A stretch of 64,000 bases of DNA from Epinephelus fuscoguttatus (lineage: Eukaryota > Chordata > Actinopteri > Perciformes > Serranidae). Below are positions 13,546 through 25,651 of this stretch, piece after piece. Under the pieces are notes generated by a model. The model saw nothing but the letters and a program-made list of their open reading frames with translations. It searched no databases and was not told the DNA's origin. The stretch lies in contig NC_064769.1 in the NCBI RefSeq assembly GCF_011397635.1, forward strand, positions 14,091,207 through 14,155,206, given 5' to 3'. The first letter of the stretch is position 1. Each line of letters opens with the position of its first letter. The position numbers and the translations under genes are program-made.

Positions 13546-13998
13546 AGCCCAGTCACCAGAAGAAAACACTGGCAGAATATGTTTCTACAAACTACAGATA
13601 CAGTACATTTACATATTTGTATGTTCCTTATGTATCATATTAATGTTTCTAAAGTAACTTAGTTCTTACTACATGGATATGAGCTGACTTTGTGATCCAG
13701 AGGTGGAGGAGATGGTGGATGGCATTATATCTAAGTGAGACAGTTGCCAAGCTGCAGACCATGGTTTAAGACCAACAAACAAGAAAACTGATGCATTACT
13801 GAGACATCGCAGCATTTCCAGCTGTGATTGTGGCACCAAAATGTGTATTTTAAGCCACAACATGATCTTTTCCTAACCATAACCAAGTGTTTTCGTGCCT
13901 AAACCTAACCACATGCTGACCACAGTCTTGTTGAATTGTAAAGAAACTTCAAATAGCAAACGTACAAGGCCAATATTTATTCTGCCTATTGGGTTGTA
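13546..13998 (-). mobile_element. TIR repeat family A, fuller copy
   Basis: The left end AGCCCAGTCACCAGAAGAAA and the right end (minus: CTACAACCCAATAGGCAGAA) are related inverted termini. The interior on the minus strand carries the family marker: a TTAGGCACGAAAACACTTGG segment (around 13890) followed by an AAAAGATCATGTTGTGG-like segment. Other copies are at 20444-20892 and 24933-25651. It is non-autonomous, with no transposase frame. Confidence 0.6.
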
Positions 13999-15243
13999 GA
14001 CATGATGCATTCTGGACTTTGCCAAGTGATTTGAATAAGACATATAAAACCTTCAAGCTATGCACAATAAATACTGATATGAGTAACACTGATAATACCG
14101 CTACTATGCACTACTATTTTTATTTGATTAATTCTAACTTTTATATTAGCTAGTTAGCAACTTAAAGGCCCAAAATGTAGAATGTATATATATGGCTGAC
14201 ATATATTTATTTTTGTTTTATATATGTCCATGTTTGTCGTATGACATCACCTTTATCTTTAGCTGAAATAGCTGTTTTTCTCTGTGTGATCTGATCTTCT
14301 TAAACCTTGGCCACAGAGACTATCTGTAAAAGAAGGGGATGACTTTGGCCAGAGAGGCAGAGGATTACTTTACCTGCTAAAAAAGAAGGCACATGTGGGA
14401 GTCCCAACTATCTTTAATGGGATCTCCAGTCTGAGGCTGAGTTGTGATTGATGGCTCGCACAGATTATCTTGCAGCGTAGAGAGAATGCAGATTCTATCT
14501 GTTAACGTGTCATGTTTGAAATGTTTAATATTTTCAAACTGATGTGCGGACATGTCCTGAAGGGTATGATAATTCTGACCTAATTCTGGCACTTCCTGAC
14601 CTTTAATGAATGCTAGGCTAATTAACATACCCATTTATCTTAAAACACATTTATTCACATTCACTCCTGGACTGGACCGACAGCTGTGTGTCCAGATGTG
14701 TTTTCCCTTTTTTCTGTCTCTGTGTGCCAATAAGCGAACATGCTTAACTTGTTCCAAATCAATTAACCTGACTGAGAACAGGTGCAGGAGTTGGCACAGT
14801 GCATGGGAAACACATAATTCCCAAATATTGCCACTTGAAGCATGCAACTCTGGTCTGATCAGCTGTTTTTTGGCAATGTTTGCAAGAACTTCAAGTTTTC
14901 TGAATTAACAAGTGAGTTGATTGCTGGAATCACATCAATTTACCAGCTTGATCAGCTCAGAGGAGATTATATTCATTTGTTAATTTAGATGACAACAGCA
15001 CATAGTTGTACAGCAGCCCAAACTCAGTGATTGTTTTTTTGTATTTACATTTACTTAGTTCTGGTCTTTGATAATGCACAGTGGATTCATGTGAATATTC
15101 ATAGCACTAATACAAGTTCCTGCATGATTAAAGGACTTGGCATCTAATTGTTCACTAAGAGACACAGCAGGAAATTTGTCATGTGTGATGCCATTATTTC
15201 AAAATCAGTTGGGATTAGTGTTTCAGTGTGTTGGCAGTCTTAC

Positions 15244-15453
15244 CAGGGCCTTGGTCTCCTCCTCATCTTTGTAATACTGGAGCTGGTCCCCTCGCAGAAC
15301 AAACCAGCGACTGTGCCAAGTCTTGACAAAACCTCCTTGCTTCCTTAGCCACCCACACCTGATGACACTCGGCCGTCCCTGCTTCTGGGTCTCTGTGTTG
15401 GCCTGACCTCCACCGCGCTGGGGACTGCTGTGGGACACGCACTGGTCGTCCAT
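15244..15453 (-). CDS. arhgap24: arhgap24-like Rho GTPase-activating protein, first coding exon (partial gene)
   Basis: This exon encodes 70 residues in phase 0, starting at the ATG at 15453-15451. The acceptor (GCAG before 15468) lies 15 bases upstream, so the start codon is in an internal exon. The donor is CTG|GTAAGA at 15243. Residues about 32-70 form the first strands of a PH domain, with the words [24 protein letters not shown] and [11 protein letters not shown]. In the ARHGAP22/24/25 family this PH start is followed by a RhoGAP domain and a C-terminal coiled coil. GGFVKTWH fits ARHGAP24 (FilGAP, a filamin-binding Rac-directed GAP) better than ARHGAP22 or ARHGAP25, which to my knowledge have a different loop here. 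The rest of the PH domain, the GAP domain and all later exons lie outside the window. The glutamine- and glycine-rich leader (residues 1-30) resembles the long-isoform leader only loosely. A diverged duplicate cannot be excluded. Confidence 0.78.
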
Positions 15454-17333
15454 TAGAGCAACTCTAATCTGCAAAAAGGCAAAACAGTTTACAAATCTGT
15501 TCACATTTATAGAAGTTGCAAGTTCCAAGTAGGCAATAGGTAAACAAATACATTCTGCAGCATATTATAAACAGATGATGCTGAATTCATAAATGCTCTC
15601 TTTTCAGACTCAGTCCAGCTACTTAGAACAGAAAAGAAGTCCAGTGACTCTTAAGCTTAAATGCCTACACAATTTCAACCAAAAGAGGAATGTACTTTCA
15701 ATATAGGTGTAATTATTACAGTCATTACAGTCCAACATAAAAACTACTCATTCGGTTGATTCAAGGAAAACCATTTTTCCTAATGTGGAAAAAAGTCTGA
15801 GTTGAGAGTTTATTTTTTTTAATGGAGTTTTCAGCTGTGACAAAATGCTCAACTTTTCTCTTTCAACACCTCAAATAACACCTAAACTATCTGCCCGGCT
15901 AGATACCACTTGAGGCTTTTTGTGTGCGTGTTTGGAGGAATATTAAAGTGTTGTTTATTTGCTGTGGTTTTTCCCGTCGTGAACCATTACGGAACTTGAG
16001 GCAGACAGAGCTGAGTGTTGAGTGAGTGCAAGGAGACAAGGGCAGAAGGGGAAGTGTGGGAGGAGGTATTCATAAACCAGATAACAAGACCACAGGCCAA
16101 ACCTCTAATCTCTTTTATCTACTTCTTGTGTCACCCACCTACATAAGTTGGCCTGCCAGTCTTTTTCTTTTCTCCGTGCATTTTGTCTCTCCATCTCTTT
16201 GCACCCTCAACCTTTTTTGAACTGTTTTGAAGTTTTGATATGACAGAACCCTTATTATCAAAGTAGATAAAATCTGATCTGGAGTCTGCACTGTATCGTT
16301 ATATTTCAGCAACCAAAACCATTGTAAAGGTTAGAAAGATCTAACAATTTTTTAGCCACACTTGCAACATGACTCTATGGATGGTGATGTCAGTCAGTCA
16401 GTCCAGCATTTTGGCCCAGACTTAAACATCTGAACTGCCAGGAAATTACAGATTTATGCAGAGTCCACACTACAAGGAACACAGAAACAGGCTACAAGTC
16501 ATTTTCAGTGGAAGCTGGTGACATGAAGCCGTCACTGCAGATGGGTGTGATGCACAAATCAAAGTTAAGCTGGCCTCAACTCATTAGTGACGCGGTGAAG
16601 TGTCAGCCAATCATGTTTTCTTGTTTCAAGTTGTGGTGCTGTGTTATTTAGCTTAGTTAGCTGACGCTGTGATAGCTTTCTGTGCATTGCCGTGTACACA
16701 AGGATGCAATGGGGCGGTGAAATGGGGTTCAGACATGAAAGAAAAGCATATTTTTTGACCAAATACAAATTTTAGATGAAGTTCAGTCAAGGTGCTTGTG
16801 GCAAGCAGCAGGCACACAGAAGCCCTAGAAGTAATTACATTAATGAGCGCCTGGTTAGCGCTTCAAAGATGACTTGGTGATGGTGCAGCTGACCAGGCTG
16901 TTGTGTTGTTGCTTGTAGTGTGAACACAGCAGTAAACAGTTCTCAAGGATGAATTCTATTGACCTTTCCCTAAGGTTCGTATGTATGGTTTTAAGTGAAA
17001 TGTCTTGACAACCACTGGATGGATAGAGTTTTCTCACAGCAGACAATTTATTATGTGATAGTAGGAAAAACACAGGTGATACTACAAACACTAACACTGG
17101 CTTCAAGTGTCTCAGTGAGAGTGACACTGAGCCAGCATGCAGGATGTCTGGAACCTGAAATGAAAGTAGCTAAATGGAATTCAGCCATCATTAATCTTAG
17201 TATTTACACCTGTGCTTCTCCTACTGTGACAAGTCAGAATATCTTATCTAGTATCACATCTAGTAGGAAAAACACAGGTGAAATTGAAAACATCCTAGTA
17301 AGCTACCCCAGAGCCACGATATGGCTGTAGACT

Positions 17334-18244
17334 AGGGTGTTTTCATATCTATGGTTTGTTTGCTCTGATCCAAATCAAGGACCTATCTGTTGAAGTGTTG
17401 CATATTACCTCGTGTTTGCTTTGTGTTCACGCAGCAGCATTTACAAGCAGATCAAAATTTGTGAAATGCAAAATCTAATTGTTCAGAATTTCCATGTGGG
17501 AAAACTACAGAAAGTAAACACGAGTAAAAGGAAAGAATACAGTCTGAAAATAAGACACAACTGGAATAGTTCCAGTGAATGTTTGCTCTGGAGTTGCTGA
17601 AAGCCCATATAGAGACAAGACAGTTCAGGAGGAGACATGCATTAATCCTCCTGGATTGTGATATGCTCAACAGCCAAAGATATTCCCAAAGATCTCTGAG
17701 GTATGCCCATGGTGTTTATCACAGCCTACCTGGTTAGCGCTGATATGAACAGAGAGCGTGGGCTCTTTTGTAGCCAAGGTACATACAAGCACTGCAGCGT
17801 GGCAATGTGACAGTGCTTCCTCCATTTGGGCGAGCTCAAGGTCAGATTATGTCTCCACCACAAACAAACCATACCAAATTGCACCAGAGTTTGTTTGTAA
17901 CCAGACTAAGACCACCTCTTCAACAAGGTCTTGGTCCAGTTACTTTGGTCCCACGCTATTGTGATTACTCTGTTCACACCTGCCCAAACAAACTGCACCT
18001 CGGGGATAAACATTCCAGGATTCGATTCAACCAAACTAAACAAGGCAGGTGTGGAAACACCCCAAACTGTAGTGCACTTCGAAGCAAACCGAGACCCATG
18101 TTTTTAGGCGAATCAGAGTTTGGTTGTTTGGTCTGCACCAGAGCTCAAATGAGCTTTTACAACACCCCAAACAATGTGGAGTGTCTGATGCAATGCTCCA
18201 GGGTTTGGTTGAAACAGCAAACAGCTTAGGTGTGAAAGCAGCCC
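17334..18244. mobile_element. TIR element with GGGTGTTTTCA(C/T)A-type ends
   Basis: The left end AGGGTGTTTTCATATCTATGG and the reverse complement of the right end (GGGCTGCTTTCACACCTAAG) are imperfect inverted termini. The interior is rich in ACCAAAC-, GTTTGTT- and GGTCTTGG-like words typical of old fish DNA elements. The open frames at 17758-18229 are by-products, with no transposase motif. Confidence 0.5.
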
Positions 18245-18469
18245 AAGGTCTTGGTTAAAGTTATGTGACTGTCACTGTGTTGGCCTGTTGTGAAACACTA
18301 AGGTGAACCCACAGCACAAGATTGCCACAATATATCTGATTCCAAAAACTGATCTTCTTTTGGATGCTCCTTTCTACAACAGAGTCAAAGGTCAGTCTCA
18401 CCTAAACAGAAGTGCCCTTAGTAGTGATTCTTTGTCTTGTTCAAAGGCACATCAGTAGAGGAAGCACTG

Positions 18470-18771
18470 TTAAAAGTCTAGTGTGTATGATTAAGTGGCA
18501 TCAGATTGCAACCAACTCTCCCGTTTGCAAAGCGTGCTGGAGAACTATGATGACCAACGCAAAAACGTGAATAGCCCTCAAGAGCCAGAGCCTAGAGCCA
18601 GCATTTCGTTTGTTCATTCTGGGCTGCTGTACGCACAACATGGCTGACTCTGTGGAAGAGGACCCACTCTGTATCCAGACATAAAGAGCTCATTCTAAGG
18701 TTACAAAAACACAATTCTTAGTTTCTTAGTTCCTATATATCCCCCTAAATCCTATACACTGGACTTCTAAT
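18470..18771. mobile_element. Short MITE (about 300 bp) with GTCTAGTGTGTA-type ends
   Basis: The left end TTAAAAGTCTAGTGTGTATG and the reverse complement of the right end (TTAGAAGTCCAGTGTATAGG) match over about 25 bp with a few differences. Both ends continue into ATTTAG(G)-like sequence. A similar end (CCCCTAAATCCTACACAGTG) occurs alone at about 31530-31557. It is non-coding. Confidence 0.6.
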
Positions 18772-18907
18772 GTATATGGGAGGTTGACCTTGACCCTCTG
18801 AGGAAGAGGGTAGCCCCCTTGCTTCCCAACAGTTAGGACAAGGTCACATACTCATGTACAGACAAATATCATTAGCTGGATCTCAAACTCTCACACATAT
18901 AACACAT

Positions 18908-18910
<3 letters not shown>

Positions 18911-18954
<44 letters not shown>
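18911..18954 (+). repeat. CA microsatellite
   Basis: About 22 AC units, preceded by two ACACATATA words. It is the kind of dinucleotide array common in fish introns and is likely length-polymorphic. Confidence 0.97.
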
Positions 18955-18957
<3 letters not shown>

Positions 18958-19608
18958 TGCACTCATAAACACCAGGGCACATACAATAAATCACCCTCCA
19001 CGTATTGTTTCCATACACATAATAGTGTATTTAAACCTCATCACTCAGTGACATATGCTAGCACTGCTATAGACTGCTGCTGTCAGCTTAAAGCATTGCC
19101 ATGTTATCAGTGGCTCTGGCTGAGCTTTCATTGGTGAAAGTCCAAACAGCCCACAGGTCCAGATGAGGACCAGATGCGGCCCAGCACTGTTCCAGGCAGC
19201 AGTGGAGCAAGTGCAGCAGGGCTGCTTTGGTGATTTCAAAACTTTCTCTGGCTCCATCATAAACACAGTCCAAGTGTGTCCTCTATGCATCCGCATGCAC
19301 AAACATGCTCACCGCTCTGCATTCCTATAGGATAAAAACAATTTTTCGCCTGTTTTGTATTGGGATGGCTACGTTATTATCTTTTGTCCATCTCAACTCA
19401 ATCTTTGCTCCACTCTCATGCTAGATCTATGTGGGGAGAAAGTGTACAGTGCTCTTATTTCAGCAGCAGTGAAAGCTATCATCTGAGCTGAGTTCATTCA
19501 AGGGAAAATACTTCATATTGTGGGATCATTTAACACTAATATTAACGGGAATAACCCCTGTGCCCCTGAGGCTTCTTACACACTTTATTCTTTTAGATTA
19601 AACAATCT

Positions 19609-19610
<2 letters not shown>

Positions 19611-19668
<58 letters not shown>
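19611..19668 (+). repeat. CA microsatellite (longest in the window)
   Basis: An uninterrupted run of about 29 CA units. It lies only about 650 bp from the array at 18911. Confidence 0.97.
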
Positions 19669-19669
<1 letters not shown>

Positions 19670-20443
19670 CATAAATCACAGTTTAGGGTTAATACACCCA
19701 TCTGTTGATGGAGTCACCTGCTGTGTTGCCAGTCTGGTGCCACAGCCCCTTTACAATTTCATGCCTCCTGCACAGAGCCTAGTTAACAGCACTGCTGGGA
19801 CTGGCCTGTACTGCTACGAAGTGTAATGGTAAATAACTCAGTGGTTTCTTAATGTGAGTAACTCGCAGCTAGCTGAGAGAAGAAACACTATTTAAAATTT
19901 ACATTACACTGTGGTCTAGTCCAGTGGTAATAAATCACCACACAGGGATAGAAGGCATAATCATTACTAAATCTATAAATCAGCAGACAAATGGAATAAA
20001 ATTAGTGGAAAAGTTAGTGGTTCTTTGGCCCCATGCAGGAACGTCATGATGAATTATGACCTTTTGAGAGTTACTCATTTTAATTTTTATGTTTCTACTA
20101 AAAGCCAGTTTGTGGGTTCAAGCAGACATATCTAACAGATTCGTGGGGAAATGATGTGTTAACAACAGCCATAAAGTAATGAATGCTATAATTCATGAAC
20201 AATATGGAGATGAACTGTGGTGGAATAAGCGACTTTTAACAGGCACTGGAAGCAGACAAGGGGAGAACACATATAGTACTTTTTGTCTTTTATCCACGCG
20301 GTGGTGTGGGTCAGTCCGTCCATCACTTTACTCCACTGAATGTCTCAACAACAATTGGCTTGCCAAGTTTGTACATATATTCATGGTCCCCAGATGATGG
20401 ATCCTGATGACTTTGGTGATCCCTTAACTTTTCCTCTAGCACC

Positions 20444-20892
20444 ATCCTGGTCACCAGAAGAAAATGTTGGTATTGTATGTTTCTGCAAATTACAAATATG
20501 TTGTGTTTCATATGTGTCGTATCAACATCTCTATGGTGACATAGTGAATGAGCTGAGCTGCAGACCACGGCAGATTACTGTTCAAGATCAACAACAAAAA
20601 CGGTTGTTTTTTGGAGACCCGGTTTTTGCTCAAGGGATAGATCGTCGTTTTTTACAGAGACATTGCTGCATTCCTCGCAGGGAACGCAATATGCCCCCAA
20701 AGTTTGCTATCAAGCCAAAACATGATCTTTTCCTCACCATAGCCATTTGTTTTAGTGCCTAAACCTAACCACTCATTAACCACAGCATTGTTAAAGCTTC
20801 AGAGTATCCGCAACATAATAATGCACAAATGTAATGTATTGGTGGTTTGCAGAACATACAATGCTAACATTTCTTTTGCCATTTAGGTTGCG
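20444..20892 (-). mobile_element. TIR repeat family A, fuller copy
   Basis: The left end has CCTGGTCACCAGAAGAAAAT followed by TTGTATGTTTCTGCAAATTAC. The right end has GTTTGCAGAACATACAATGC and AACATTTCTTTTGCC, its inverted counterpart. The interior on the minus strand contains the marker TTAGGCACTAAAACAAATGG followed by AAAAGATCATGTTTTGG. The chance open frames at 20340-20762 fall within it. It has the same organisation as 13546-13998. Confidence 0.6.
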
Positions 20893-23819
20893 CTAACATG
20901 AGGTCACAATCATGGTGATGAAATGAAACGCAATATAATTTGTTCATCAAACCACTTTGCACATGCATACTAGTGATATGAACTGCAAGGAGGTTAGATA
21001 CTGTTTTTGTTTTCTAGATCAAGCTGCCAAAATCATTCAAAAATAGTGCAAGACAGAGTTTACAGATTTGGATTCTCAGCTACCTTTGCTTGACAAGCTG
21101 TTGACTTAAAGACATTTTTGTATCTGAAAGGGAACTGATCACTTCCTCACTGACTCACACCTCTGACGCTTTGTTTACTATATACAGTTTAGTAGCAAGC
21201 ACATCTATATCAGTGTTCTTATAGACACATTTGCACAAAACCTGTTATAAAATAAATCACAACAATAACACTGGACGCTTTACGAGGCCGATGAGCCAGC
21301 CAGCAGAGCGCATACGTGTCTTTTTATGTTAATACACCTGATTTTTGTGGAGCAGCAACCCAACAAGGGCTAAAGGCAAGGGAGTTGACCTGGTTTTCAA
21401 ACCTGGATTTTATATGTTGCCATTCTTTTTGCAGACACTTCTACAGTGAACCCCCTAATGATGCCAGATGTGGTTGTAAGCACATTTATGATGCAACTGC
21501 AACGTCTCTGCAAAGAACACATCACTACCTGACTGTTTTGTCCATTCAGCAAACAGCCTCCCAGAGGTGCATTCTGTGTCCCTTTAAAACACCTGTGTGT
21601 GCAGGTGTTTCTGTACTGTATCTTTGTGTGTGGCAGTAGTGTCTCTGTCCCCTGAGCATCGAGCTCCAAAATAAGCAGTGGAACTAGATATGTAATATTT
21701 TCCCATGACAACAATGAGGTTGAAAAGGGAACACTAAAACAAAGAAATACTGCTTCTTTACAAGGCAAATAAAATTTTGTTTAAGGTGCAATATTCTAAA
21801 ACTGATGCCAAAAGTTTCTTGTTAAAGAAGAAGAAGAAGCCTTGTATTCAAAATTGGTAGAGGAGGACTAAAATTTAACATAGGCTACTAGACCGAAAAA
21901 GTGAAAATTGAGATTGAGACTGACACAGGCCTAATTTCCTCCTTACGTGTGGTGATGACATCATGTCTGATCTCTAGAATAATGACCGTGGCAGCATGAT
22001 GGAGCATCTCATTTCAAAAGCAGCAATTAACACTCCATGTTAGCTACCATCTGCTTGTGTGTGGTAACACTTGATTCTGTCTCTGGAGTTTAAGAATATC
22101 CCAGAATTTTCTCCCAGCACGTCTGAGAACTAATAAAAAGGTCAGCGAGAAGAGCCACACTGACCTTCACAATAAAAAAAAGGCTGAGTATACAGCACAG
22201 ACAGCCACACACACATATGCACTTACACATACCACAAACACTCCAAAGGACAACACAGTGATAGTCACGAATCAGCCCCTTGAGGTTTTGTGGCATGCAC
22301 TGTAATTTCTTAGCAGGATGCAATTTATTTGTGACTCTGTGGTGGTCGGATAAAAATGAATACATTCCACAAGTAAAAAAAAAAATAGAAGGATGGACTG
22401 GCCTTCCTACGAGGGGTACAAATCTTTGAAACCACCATTAGTGTTTGTCTCCATTTCGGCACTGATGTATTAGTATTCTCTGTCTGTCTGTGTCCATCAG
22501 TAAAATGGATGCTGAGCCAGGCCATCTCAGGATCAGGGACGCCTTGTTGTTGGTTTGAAAATATGCGTCTGTCAGTGAAATCATAAAATACAGCTACTGG
22601 ACGTGTCTTTAGTGATGAAAGCTGTTCTCAGAGCAGCCAAGAAGGCACTGAATTGTACAATAAATCTTTTTCTATTGTTTCCTGGGACATGATCATTTGA
22701 TGCAAACTGATACTTGTGATGATGAACCTGTGCATGAACATGTAGAAGATGTCAGGAGCACCATATGTTGTCAACATCATGAATAATATCATACACAGTA
22801 GAAATACGGATATCTAGAGATCTAAACAAGGAAGGAAGTTTGATGAGATTGTAAAATCTCTGAAATGTGATAGTGCAGACCTTCCTGCATACAGGACTTG
22901 TCTCACAGTATCAGGAGGTTGCTAGTTGTCAGTGCTTGCACAGAGTGTTTGTTCCCCATATGGGAAAGTACTGAAGCTAACAGCACACAGAAAGCCTGAA
23001 CTGCTGTTTGACACGTCTTTGTTTGAATTGAGCTGCTTTGGAGGGAAGGATATTGAGTCTGGCTCATCCTTTGGGAAATTAAACTTGTGCTGGGGAAGAG
23101 TTTTTGGGGGGTAAAAATACAACCCAAGAGTTACCCAAATCATATATTTTAGGCTGCAAAAAAAGAGCATTCAATTCCCGTAATTAGGACTTTACAGACT
23201 GCTGCCCAAAATGCCAAAAATGTTGGTATCGGGTAGGGACAGTGGCAGGAAATCTTCTGGGAGCACAGGAAGTGGCCACTCACAACAGCCACAGGGAGCA
23301 CTCTGTCGACAGAGAGTGCACTTAACAAACTTAGATCCACTACTTTTCCCATCCTGTGGTTGCTATAAAGCGTCACAGGCCGAAACGGTAAACATGAATG
23401 TGCTGAGTGCATGTTACAGACATTGTGTGCCACATCTTTGGTAATCTTTGAAACTATGTGTCCTTTCAGACTGTTGATACTTTAGCTGAAATGACAACTT
23501 TTGCTGGCAGATTTCATTAACCAGAGCTAGCGAGCTAATAAAGCTAACATTAACTCCATTAGTTGTCTGAAAAATCTTTGACTGACTTTATAGCCTAGTG
23601 TTTCCACCTGACTCATTTTAATCTCGTAGCTTTATAGAGGGCTTAAATATGCATTTGATGCCTCCACACAATACTGAAAGACTGAGGCTTAAGCTGCACA
23701 TCCCAGACTTTACAGCATCATCACTCATCACCAGATGTTGATCCATTAAAGACATGCACATGAAGAAATGATGTAGTCAACTTTTAATTTTTTTAGTGTA
23801 GTGCTTAGTCCTAGTCTCA

Positions 23820-23829
23820 TATATATATA

Positions 23830-23895
<66 letters not shown>
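23820..23895 (+). repeat. AT microsatellite with GT interruptions
   Basis: About 38 dinucleotide units, almost all AT or TA, with a short GTGTGT block near 23835 and a single GT near 23877. It directly abuts the tail side of the SINE copy at 23922-24244. Confidence 0.95.
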
Positions 23896-23921
23896 AAGAG
23901 AAATCTAAGCTGTATTTATTC

Positions 23922-24244
23922 AGTCATTCATTTCTATAACTGCTTATGCTCTAAGGGGGGTCATGGGTGGGAGCCAATCCCATCTGACATTAGGCGAGAG
24001 GCAGGGTACACCCTGGACAGGTCGCCAGACTATCCCAGGGTTGACACATAGAGACAGACAACCATTCATGCTCACATTCACACCTACGGGCGATTTAAAG
24101 TCACCAGTTATCTAACCTGCATGTCTTTAGACTGTGAGATGATGCCGTAAAACCCAGAAAGAAAACCCAACCTAACACAGGGAAGACATGCAAACTCCAC
24201 ACAGAAGGGCCCAAGCCAGCTAGCAACCACCACCATGCCACCCT
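23922..24244 (-). mobile_element. Fish tRNA-derived SINE, degraded copy (minus)
   Basis: Read on the minus strand it has the body shared with 38385-38705 and 48742-49115: a GGAGTTTGCATGTCTTCCC block, a GACATGCAGGTTAGATAACT block, a GTGAATGTGAGCATGAATGG block, the GACCTGTCCAGGGTGTACCC block and a 3' end with CATAAGCAGTTATAGAAATG. The tRNA-like head is shortened: a GGCATGGTGGTG start remains but the B-box portion is missing. It cannot be autonomous and is probably inactive. It may belong to the V-SINE group, but this is not verified. Confidence 0.75.
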
Positions 24245-24830
24245 GAATCGCAGCTTATTCAATCCATATGTCATATTTCTCTCTTGAGTTTTTGCTTGTG
24301 GAAAGACTATAAAGTAGTAAGAACTTACTATACAGTCCAGTGCACACCATTTCAACATATGGAGAAACTTGACAGGCTGCGACTTACTGAGTTCTGATTG
24401 GACAATAGCTGTTTGGAAATAGAGATCTGGCAAACATTTGCACAGAATAATATATCATATATGTTGATGAAAACTCATAGATGTAATGTGCATTTTGTGT
24501 TCATATTAAAGGTTATCAGTGATCACAGTGATGCAAATAACCTCCTGCCAGAAGCCTCAATGATTCACTGATGAATCGCAGACATTTATTCATGTGCTTT
24601 AACATGTGGTAGACAGTGCGATTGCCATCTGTCTGTCTTCAGTCCTCAGATTTTGCATTTTCAGCGGCTGCTGTACTCCACAGTGGCCCCAGTACTTGCC
24701 AGTAAAACCTGTGCCAACTTTCCTTGGATGATGCAAAGGTCAACAGTGCGTTAAGCAGAAAAGTCACTATGGAGGTCTGACAAAAATCTCTTGCTTGATA
24801 ACTAGAATTGTATTTTTTTTTTTCTTGTAC

Positions 24831-24854
24831 CTGTCTGTCTGTCTGTCTGTCTGT
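24831..24854 (+). repeat. CTGT tetranucleotide microsatellite
   Basis: Six CTGT units follow a T-rich run. Confidence 0.95.
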
Positions 24855-24932
24855 TTTTCTGCTTATAAATCAAAACAGATAAAATATTTCTGTTTCTGGA
24901 AAATCAACTTTATTACATTATGTTGCTTTTCC

Positions 24933-25651
24933 AACCCAATCGGCAGAATAAATGTTGGCATTGTACATTCTGCAAACCAAGATATTTTATATTTTTATAT
25001 TTCACATGTAGCGAATATATTAAAACATTTCTGTATGTTTCAGTTGTCAATAATGTGGTTAACATGCGGTGAGGTTTAGGCACAAAGAACACTTGGCTAT
25101 GGTTAAAAGAAGACTATGTCATAAGATTCCCAATATTGTTCTCACAATCACCTCTGGAAATGTGCTGTTATTGTAACAACCAATGCTGGCAACGTGTCGA
25201 CATTGCCTTAAAAATACCAGGTTGTAGTTGCCACAACCACTGCTCATAATGTGCAGATATCACCTTAAAAAATACCTGGTTGTTGCAACAACCACTGTTG
25301 GAAATGGGCTGACATCACCTTAGAAATACCCGGTTGTTGCTGCAACAACCATTGCTGGTAATGGCCAATGTAGCCTTCAAAAAACCTGGTTGTTGCCACC
25401 ACACTGAGCACTGGTCATGTTACAATGTGCCATTAAAAACACAGCTGATACTGAACAGTGGTCTGATGGACCTACATTACATTACACCATCCGCCATCCC
25501 CTCCTTCTCTTGATGAGAAACTCAGCTCATATACATGTTATTTGAACTACATCACTTCAGAAACGTTAATATGATATGTATGAAACAACAAATGTAATGT
25601 AATAGTTTTCACAAATGTACAATGCCAACATTTTCCTCTGGTGACTGGGCT
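24933..25651 (+). mobile_element. TIR repeat family A, longest copy, with internal tandem array
   Basis: The left end AACCCAATCGGCAGAATAAA followed by TGTTGGCATTGTACATTCTG mirrors the right end, which on the minus strand reads AGCCCAGTCACCAGAGGAAA and TGTTGGCATTGTACATTTGT. The plus-strand interior has the marker GAGGTTTAGGCACAAAGAAC and ACACTTGGCTATGG. Between them lies a tandem array (25150-25400). It is larger than the other two copies (about 450 bp) because of the array. There is no transposase frame. Confidence 0.65.
25150..25400 (+). repeat. Tandem repeat array, about 60-bp period
   Basis: Roughly four diverged units occur, each with AAAAATACC(A/T)GGTTGT, a CAACCACTGCT-like word, AATG(T/G)GC and GACAT(C/T)(A/G)CCTTA. 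Unit cores start near 25205, 25263, 25320 and 25375. It is a minisatellite-like expansion within a TIR element. Confidence 0.7.

Larger units (their letters stand above)
1..15243 (-). other. Intron of the arhgap24-like gene, running off the left edge
   Basis: This stretch lies downstream, in the minus-strand gene sense, of the only visible arhgap24-like coding exon, so it is inferred to be intron. I looked on the minus strand for the second half of the PH domain and the RhoGAP domain and found neither. No open frame here has convincing protein character. It contains dispersed TIR-element copies and fragments, a CTG run and an A run (listed separately), plus short fragments of a family carrying a lagging-TTAGG motif near 9400 and 10800. 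The rest, for example 1-1000, 1070-2850, 3650-5150, 6200-7100 and 7700-9300, shows nothing I can name. The intron call depends on the identity of the exon at 15244-15453. Confidence 0.55.

Noticed and set aside
17758..18229. Open frames of 68 and 140 residues
   Set aside because: They fall inside a TIR element, have no transposase motif and no splice context.
19045..19302. Two overlapping minus-strand open frames with Trp- and Cys-rich peptides
   Set aside because: They have no splice context or recognised domain, and the region sits between two CA arrays. A repeat origin is likely but not shown.
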